Shown here: positions 59,120-64,000 of the stretch, piece by piece
How the letters are laid out: each line of letters opens with the position of its first letter
Position numbering within the stretch: the first letter of the stretch is position 1
From: an uncultured Geobacter sp.
Lineage (GTDB): Bacteria > Desulfobacterota > Desulfuromonadia > Geobacterales > CAIOGM01
Assembly (NCBI GenBank): GCA_903902855.1
Contig: CAIUWK010000011.1
Span: 1-64,000 of the forward strand
Length of the DNA stretch: 64,000 bases
Direction of reading: 5' to 3'
The notes under the pieces: model-generated
Databases searched by the model: none
What the model was told of the DNA's origin: nothing
The model's input: the letters and a program-made list of their open reading frames with translations, nothing else
Made by a program: the position numbers and the translations under genes

Positions 59120-59218
59120 TTATCCTCGATCCAGACCTCTCCCCCGGGCAGACGGGCTAAAATAAAAGCCGTACCAAAAGGAAGATGACGGGAAGGTGGA
59201 AGCGCCGTAGGTACTCAT
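59120..59218 (-). CDS. Aromatic-rich leader peptide of DAHP synthase
   Basis: A 32-residue ORF missed by the track. It encodes [20 protein letters not shown] followed by [12 protein letters not shown] and a TAA stop. Eight of its first twenty residues are Phe, Tyr or Trp, including FWYGFYF at residues 14-20. It ends 22 bases before hairpin A of the attenuator. No Shine-Dalgarno sequence is evident; another in-frame ATG lies three codons upstream. Role inferred: ribosome stalling during shortage of charged aromatic tRNAs. Confidence 0.8.
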   Translation of the reverse strand: MSTYGASTFPSSSFWYGFYFSPSARGRGLDRG

Positions 59219-59487
59219 GGCGAACATCTTTGCCGATTTGACCTGATTCTGTCAAGAAGAAAGTTAAGCGTTCTGTCGCACCAGGGTTCACAGGGCTCAT
59301 GTGAGACCCGGTGCATTGCCGTAACAGGCAGGTAACATGTTGAATTTTATTGATAATGTTAAGCCTGGGCTAACGACGTTATGAACTTTTTTGTGGGCAA
59401 ACAGCGGAGGTTGTGGTATGAATGGCTCACCTGTGAAATCCATCTGGAGAGTGCGTTACGGCGGATCGCCGGACGCTGGAGGAGAGT
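59219..59487. other. Divergent control region of aroF leader and DUF47-pit
   Basis: Contains a minus-strand TTGACA (59250-59255) upstream of the aroF leader without a good -10, a GGGTTCACA/TGTGAGACCC palindrome (59285-59310), and two GTAACA hexamers exactly 11 bases apart (59321 and 59332). The 11-base spacing resembles PhoB-type direct repeats, read TGTTAC on the minus strand. No gene is credible here. Confidence 0.4.
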
Positions 59488-60105
59488 ATGTTCGGCCTGA
59501 TTCCCAAGGATGAAAAATTCTTTCAGATGTTTCGCGAGATGTCCGCCAATATCGTCGAGGGTGCCCTGCTGCTGAAGGATATGCTGGATAATTTTGTCGA
59601 CCCGGTAACCAGTCAGCGCAAGATCAAGGAGGTCGAGCACAAGGGAGATTCCCAGACTCACGAGATCATCAAAAAGCTCAACAAGAGCTTCATCACCCCC
59701 TTCGATAGGGAAGACATTTATGCCCTTTCCGGCGCGCTGGACGACATCCTCGACCTCATCGACGCCTCGGCGCAGCGGTTCGTCATGTACAATGTGGAAA
59801 AGCCCACACCTGAGGCCAAGGAGTTGGGCTTCCTTATTCTGAGAGGGTGCCAGGCGATTCAGAAGGCGGTTTCCCACCTGGGGGGGAAATTCGAGCAGAT
59901 AGCCGAACAGTGCGTGGAGGTGAACGCCCTGGAGAATGAGGCCGACCGGGTCTGTCGCGAGGCGATCAGCCGTCTGTTCGACGAAGAGAAGGATCCTATT
60001 CAGCTGATCAAGTGGAAGGAAATCTACGAAACATTGGAAAAAGCCACGGACAAGTGCGAAGACGCGGCGAACATCATGGAAAGTGTGGTCGTAAAAAATG
60101 CCTGA
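59488..60105 (+). CDS. DUF47/PhoU-like accessory protein of Pit
   Basis: A 205-residue all-helical cytoplasmic protein beginning MFGLIPKDEKFFQMF, of the DUF47 (TIGR00153-type) family related to PhoU. Such genes are commonly paired with pit, as here, with an 8-base overlap. The protein probably modulates Pit transport. GGAGGAG precedes the ATG. Confidence 0.9.
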   Translation: MFGLIPKDEKFFQMFREMSANIVEGALLLKDMLDNFVDPVTSQRKIKEVEHKGDSQTHEIIKKLNKSFITPFDREDIYALSGALDDILDLIDASAQRFVMYNVEKPTPEAKELGFLILRGCQAIQKAVSHLGGKFEQIAEQCVEVNALENEADRVCREAISRLFDEEKDPIQLIKWKEIYETLEKATDKCEDAANIMESVVVKNA

Positions 60106-61099
60106 TGCCACACTCCTCCTGCTGATTTTCGTGATTGCGGCGGCCTTGGTCTTCGACTACGTCAACGGCTTCCACGATACGGCCAATGCCATAGCCACCA
60201 GTGTCTCCACCCGTGCTCTGTCGGTGAAGACGGCAATCATCATGGCGGCGGTCCTCAATTTTGCCGGAGCCATGGTTTCCACCAAGGTCGCCACCACCAT
60301 CGGTAACGGCATCGTGGATCCTCACCAGGTGACTCAGATGGTGGTCTTGGCCGGAGTGCTGGGGGCCATCATCTGGAACCTCATCACCTGGTACTTCGGC
60401 CTCCCCTCCTCTTCGTCCCATGCCATCATCGGCGGACTCATCGGGGCGGTCATCGCCCATGCCGGTTTATCGGAATTTCACCTGTCCGGATTGAAAAAGA
60501 TCATCCTGGCTCTCATCGTTTCCCCGATCCTCGGGGCCAGCATGGGCTTTCTCTTCATGGTCATCTTTCTCTGGACCCTGCGCAATCGGTCCCCCTTCGG
60601 CGTTAACAAGGGGTTCCGACGGTGCCAGATCTTCTCCGCCGGTTTCATGGCTTTTTCCCACGGCACGGCAGACGCCCAGAAGTCCATGGGGGTCATCACC
60701 ATGGCGCTTCTGAGCTACGGGGCGATTCCTGCCTTCGTGGTTCCCACGTGGGTCAAGCTCGCCTGCGCGGTGGCCATGGCGCTGGGAACTGCCGCTGGGG
60801 GGTGGCGCATCATCAAGACAGTGGGGCGTGATTTCGTCAAGCTGCAACCGGTGAACGGTTTTTCCGTGGATGCAGCCTCTGCCGTCGTCATTCTTGGGGC
60901 AGCCTCCCTGGGGTTGCCCACCAGCACCACCCATGTGGTCACGTCGGCGATTCTGGGGGTCGGCCTCTCCAAACGGATGTCGGCGGTGAACTGGAGTATT
61001 GCCGGTCGTATCGTCATTGCCTGGGTGCTCACCATTCCCGCCTCCGGCATCGTCTCCTTTCTCACCTACGACATCCTGACTCCCTTTCTGGGGAAATAG
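60098..61099 (+). CDS. pit: Inorganic phosphate transporter Pit
   Basis: Metal-phosphate:proton symporter of the PiT family, 333 residues and about ten membrane segments. Both inverted repeat signatures are visible: DYVNGFHDTANAIATSVST in the N-terminal half and GLPTSTTHVVTSAI in the C-terminal half, plus [17 protein letters not shown]. The start overlaps the DUF47 stop. A terminator follows inside the end of the convergent NERD gene. Confidence 0.95.
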   Translation: MPDATLLLLIFVIAAALVFDYVNGFHDTANAIATSVSTRALSVKTAIIMAAVLNFAGAMVSTKVATTIGNGIVDPHQVTQMVVLAGVLGAIIWNLITWYFGLPSSSSHAIIGGLIGAVIAHAGLSEFHLSGLKKIILALIVSPILGASMGFLFMVIFLWTLRNRSPFGVNKGFRRCQIFSAGFMAFSHGTADAQKSMGVITMALLSYGAIPAFVVPTWVKLACAVAMALGTAAGGWRIIKTVGRDFVKLQPVNGFSVDAASAVVILGAASLGLPTSTTHVVTSAILGVGLSKRMSAVNWSIAGRIVIAWVLTIPASGIVSFLTYDILTPFLGK

Positions 61100-61114
61100 G
61101 GGGAGTCACCTCCC

Positions 61115-61948
61115 TTACGGTGAGGCCCCGATCATATCATGACGTAACGCGCCCTCCGGACTCTCCACGAGCCGGGGGGCGTTTTTCGTTTCCGAGACAT
61201 CAGGCTCAGGTGCAATGAAACAGCCTCGAAAGGGGTTATGCGTGGAGAGCTTGCTAAAGATGGAATTCTTGCTGAGAAAAGTATAGATGCCGTACACATC
61301 AAAGGAATCGATGATGGGGGTTCCTTCAGTTATGGTGGCGACGATGTCGTCGGGGGATGTCACAAGAACTCCGTCCTGCAATCCCGCAGCGCTCATGCTC
61401 AGCCGCGCACGGGTGAAGCAGAGGAGCGGCTTTACGACCCTCCCTCTCTTGGCGAACGATCTGAAATCCCGTTGCAGGATTGTTGCCTGATTCCTCACCC
61501 CCTCCATGAAGTTGCCGATGGCTCTCGTGTTGTTCAACAGGATGAAATCGTTGGGTTTGTCCAGCTCACCCCGAACCTCTTTAACGCTGATGATATACAC
61601 ACCCGTGGGGCCGATAACGACAAAGTCGGCCTCTATCCCCTGGCGATAAAAGTTTTTCAAGACAATCCATTCCGGCTCCATCCGGGAGAGTTTGTCCAGG
61701 AGAGAGGTTTCTTTATATGGTGTGGGCAACTCCCGACAGGTTATGCCATGACCACTCATTACCGGGCGATTCCCGGTAACGAGTTTGCCCAGGATGTAAT
61801 AAAGGGCCAGTTCCACCATGATAAAAAAGAGTGTAATGGCGGCGATAATGACTTTGAAGTTGGGTGTGGCGATTCCATGCAGGCAGGTCAGGGAAGAGAG
61901 CAGTGCAAAAAGAAGGGCCAGTGCGATATTGAATAATTTAGCAATCAT
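61115..61948 (-). CDS. NERD-domain membrane protein
   Basis: A 277-residue protein with two N-terminal hydrophobic segments (about 5-25 and 32-55) and a cytoplasmic NERD (nuclease-related) domain around residues 85-200, shown by EADFVVIGPTGVYIISVKEVRGEL. The PD-(D/E)XK-like core in NERD proteins has Asp, then xVK; here 'ADFVV' and 'SVKEVRG' fit. The function of the family is poorly known. Its 3' end overlaps the pit terminator. Confidence 0.8.
   Translation of the reverse strand: MIAKLFNIALALLFALLSSLTCLHGIATPNFKVIIAAITLFFIMVELALYYILGKLVTGNRPVMSGHGITCRELPTPYKETSLLDKLSRMEPEWIVLKNFYRQGIEADFVVIGPTGVYIISVKEVRGELDKPNDFILLNNTRAIGNFMEGVRNQATILQRDFRSFAKRGRVVKPLLCFTRARLSMSAAGLQDGVLVTSPDDIVATITEGTPIIDSFDVYGIYTFLSKNSIFSKLSTHNPFRGCFIAPEPDVSETKNAPRLVESPEGALRHDMIGASP
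61146..61187 (+). terminator. Intrinsic terminator of pit
   Basis: AACGCGCCCTCCGG pairs with CCGGGGGGCGTT (one bulge, one wobble) followed by TTTTT on the plus strand. It lies inside the last codons of the convergent NERD gene. Confidence 0.75.
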
Positions 61949-62380
61949 GCTCTCTCCTCAAAATGTTACAGTTTACCCGTTCACCCTGAACCCTTCCACC
62001 TTGCTCAGGAGAGCCTGTCGAAGGGTGTTTTGCGAGTTCGGAAGATTGGCGCGATTCAAGTGATGAGGTGTATTTGCAAGCGGTCGGCCAAATTCCCGTG
62101 ATAGAGTCCGCCGTAAGTTCTCCGGAGAAAGTGGATGGGCTAATCACGTATAAAAAACAAGTAATTATGAATTTTAGACGCCACGCTATTTATCCGACGA
62201 GCTCCTGGAATTACTTTTTGACATCAGGAATGAGCTTTGCCGCAGCATGTGGGGCGTCAACTTTTTGTCTGAAATACCGGAGAAGAGCTGTTTATGATGA
62301 TGGGAGGTCAAAAAGAATGTTATTGAATCGGTGGGGAGAGAATACATAGTGGAGGTGAGGGGGGCTGCAATCCGTCGAGC
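61949..62380. other. 432-base intergenic region
   Basis: No credible complete gene. The 93-residue GTG ORF in the track is not protein-like. In another plus frame (about 62175-62295) the reading DELLELLFDIRNELCRSMWG looks like a helical protein fragment but has a stop upstream and no good start, so it may be a relic. The stretch is AT-richer than its neighbours and also holds a short repeat at 61990-62026. Confidence 0.4.
61990..62026. repeat. Interspersed repeat of the CCTTCGACAGGCTC type
   Basis: ACCCTTC and GAAGGGT flank a core containing GAGCCTGTCGAAGGGT. On the other strand this reads ACCCTTCGACAGGCTC, a short palindromic repeat type that I recall from the intergenic DNA of many bacteria. 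It lies ahead of the NERD gene start. Confidence 0.5.
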
Positions 62381-62860
62381 TTACAGTTCAATATCTTCTC
62401 CCGTTACCTCCATCTCTCGGGTCAGTTCCACTTGTGTCTCATCGTTCTTTCTGAAACGAACCACAAGGTAGTAACAGGCAAAGTAGGCCGTCACAGCCGC
62501 AAGAAAGCCGAGGATGGAACTTCCCAAAAGGAGCGAGGTGGCGTGTCCCTTGAGGTGTTGCCATTCCAAACCCTTGATGTGAAGTGGCTGAGGAGGAAGC
62601 CCCCGGAGAATTCTTCCCAGTTTGTAGCTGATACCCAACGCGGGGAAAACCGTCAAAGGGGTATTGACCCAGGCGCCGGTAATACAGGTCAGTTTGTTGA
62701 GACGGAAGAGGAAGGCGGCCGCAATGGCCAGGGGAGTGTGGATACCGAAGAAGGGGGTGAAGCTGATAAAGACCCCCACGGCAAAGCCGACGGCGATATG
62801 CCCCGGATGGCTGTCCAGGGAAAGAATCTGCTTGATACGTTGCCGCCATTTATTCGTCAT
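62381..62860 (-). CDS. DUF2062 membrane protein
   Basis: From ATG 62860 the protein is 159 residues. It shows the DUF2062 core SHPGHIAVGFAVGVFISFTPFFGIHTPLAIAAAFLFRLNKLTCITGAWVNTPLT with three or so hydrophobic segments, then a charged tail. The start overlaps the upstream AAA-ATPase gene's end by 11 bases, so the two are probably cotranslated. The longer track start at 62929 lies inside that gene and is rejected. Function of the family is unknown. Confidence 0.82.
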   Translation of the reverse strand: MTNKWRQRIKQILSLDSHPGHIAVGFAVGVFISFTPFFGIHTPLAIAAAFLFRLNKLTCITGAWVNTPLTVFPALGISYKLGRILRGLPPQPLHIKGLEWQHLKGHATSLLLGSSILGFLAAVTAYFACYYLVVRFRKNDETQVELTREMEVTGEDIEL

Positions 62861-64000
62861 GTTCCGGCTCCTGGAGAGATTCCAGATCGAATCCCACGAT
62901 GTTCCGGCTCTCGCGGCTGAACTCCACACCGATGAGGCTTATCGGTTCGCCGGACTCTCGATATTTCTCAGCGTACCCTTTGCTCTTCAACTGCTCCAGC
63001 GCCTTTCCCTGGGGAAAGATCTCCACCACCTTGAATTCAAACAGGTAAATCCGGCGGTTGAAGCGGACCGTCATATCTATCCGCCCCTTGTTGGTGGCGT
63101 CTTCAACAGTTATGTCAAGCCCCAAGGCGGCAAAGTAGCTGTAGAAGATGCTGGCGTAGTATCCCTCGTAACCTGCCATCTGGTTTTTTCTGTACCAGTC
63201 GTGGGGAATGGAAGCGTAGAAGGAGTGGAAATGATCGCGCAATGCCGGAATGTCGTCGGCTTTCAACATATCCAGCAGCCGGAGCCGAATCTCGAAAGAG
63301 TCTCTTTCTTCGCCAAGATAGCCGCCAAGGAGTGCGCTGTTCAGGCTTGTTTCAACTTCATGATTGGGATAGCCGAGGGTGTAAACCCACTGCCCTCGTA
63401 TGGGCTCTTCAACCTTTTTGATAGTCAGATAACCGGTTTGGAATAACAGAGCTTCCGGCGTCATCTGCTCCACATCGAAGGTGGAAAGCAGCGTCATGCT
63501 GCAGCGTAAACCTGCCAGGTCCGGGGTGAAGAATCCTTTCTCCGTCAGATAGTTGACGAGAAAGGTGGGGGTTCCGGTCTCAAACCACCAGGGGCGGAAC
63601 TGGCGTTGGTCAAACAGCAGCAGCAGATCGAAGGGGTTGTAGACCGCATCACCGGTCCAGTTATAACCGTTGTACCAGGCTCTGATCTCGCTGCGATCGA
63701 GCCCTTCCAGCTCGGGGGCAAAGACGGCGTCAAGATCGCTATCGGTATAACCGCAGATGCTGCTGTACCGTTTGTCAAGGGTGATATCTTTCAGGTTATT
63801 GAGCCCGGAGAAGATACTGACCTTGGAAAATTTGCTGACTCCGGTGAGTAAGGCGAACTTGACATGGGCATCGGAATCCTTGATGACGGAATAGAAGTCC
63901 TTCAACCCCTCGCGAATTTGTTTTGCCGCGGTCGGCTCTTCGATTCGGTCCAGTATCGGCTTGTCATACTCGTCGATAAGGATCACCACCCGCTGGCCGG
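62850..64000 (-). CDS. AAA-ATPase-like/PD-(D/E)XK nuclease family protein (5' end outside window)
   Basis: The reading frame is open to the window edge, so the N-terminus is missing; the GTG at 63989 in the track is not the real start. The visible part has VVILIDEYDKPI, the Walker B-like motif of the 'AAA-ATPase-like' family. The C-terminal PD-(D/E)XK-like domain has GRIDMTVRFNRRIYLFEFKV as the nuclease core. The pair resembles PF09820 plus PF08011. These proteins are often in many copies in anaerobe genomes; a defence or mobile-element link is suspected but unproven. Confidence 0.82.
   Translation of the reverse strand, partial: GQRVVILIDEYDKPILDRIEEPTAAKQIREGLKDFYSVIKDSDAHVKFALLTGVSKFSKVSIFSGLNNLKDITLDKRYSSICGYTDSDLDAVFAPELEGLDRSEIRAWYNGYNWTGDAVYNPFDLLLLFDQRQFRPWWFETGTPTFLVNYLTEKGFFTPDLAGLRCSMTLLSTFDVEQMTPEALLFQTGYLTIKKVEEPIRGQWVYTLGYPNHEVETSLNSALLGGYLGEERDSFEIRLRLLDMLKADDIPALRDHFHSFYASIPHDWYRKNQMAGYEGYYASIFYSYFAALGLDITVEDATNKGRIDMTVRFNRRIYLFEFKVVEIFPQGKALEQLKSKGYAEKYRESGEPISLIGVEFSRESRNIVGFDLESLQEPEHDE

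Noticed and set aside
62068-62349. 93-residue plus ORF
   Set aside because: GTG start with poor context and no protein-like pattern; a different frame in the same stretch looks more like a relic.

Overview
The window looks like chromosome from a Geobacter-like member of the Desulfuromonadia/Geobacterales. The evidence is a dense set of multiheme c-type cytochromes (nine-heme quinol oxidase, tetraheme cytochrome, seven-heme ImcH-like protein), a soj/parB pair directly ahead of atpF'-F-H-A-G-D-C, a GTP-type PEP carboxykinase, rubredoxin and rubrerythrin, and generally GC-rich coding DNA. This assignment comes from gene content and order, not from a database search. No rRNA, tRNA, CRISPR array, prophage or complete insertion sequence was recognised.

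Layout. 0-10.3 kb: potassium uptake (kdpABC, a small secreted protein, kdpD, kdpE, then kup from its own promoter). 10.3-16.4 kb: an aldo/keto reductase; a minus-strand block with a TIM-barrel protein, a DUF294-type protein, a sodium:solute symporter and its DUF4212 small subunit; and a CxxCC metal-cluster protein. 16.4-19 kb: a large secreted protein of HAF and Ig-like repeats behind a consensus sigma-54 promoter. 19-27 kb: parA, parB and the F1/stator part of ATP synthase (subunits a and c are not here). 27-34 kb: housekeeping genes (orphan SARP-like regulator, rubrerythrin, TatD, DoxX, RF3, CDF transporter, protoporphyrinogen oxidase). 34-46 kb: a CheB-CheR-PAS fusion, a CbpA-like co-chaperone, pckG, rubredoxin, a small zinc ribbon, a class V aminotransferase and an RND efflux pair. 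46-48.6 kb: an AT-richer restriction-modification island (C5 methylase, Vsr, HNH nuclease). 48.8-57.3 kb: an extracellular-respiration cluster (CbcL-like, CbcSTU-like, a membrane protein, ImcH-like). 57.4-64 kb: a secreted hypothetical, DAHP synthase with an aromatic-rich leader peptide, DUF47-Pit phosphate transport, a NERD protein, a DUF2062 protein and a truncated AAA-ATPase/nuclease.

How the genes work together. The Kdp pump is controlled by KdpD/KdpE, with Kup as a second K+ route. The respiratory cluster would move electrons from the menaquinol pool to periplasmic cytochromes, which supports the proton gradient used by the ATP synthase encoded upstream. Putting a CbcL-type and an ImcH-type quinol oxidase in one locus is notable because these are known as low- and high-potential gates in Geobacter.

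The signals most worth following are regulatory: (i) an unannotated 32-residue leader peptide containing FWYGFYF plus mutually exclusive hairpins upstream of DAHP synthase; (ii) a promoter followed by a terminator inside the untranslated leader of the ImcH-like gene; (iii) a possible pseudoknot between the restriction island and the CbcL-like gene; (iv) the duplicated winged-helix plus HNH architecture of the putative restriction enzyme.
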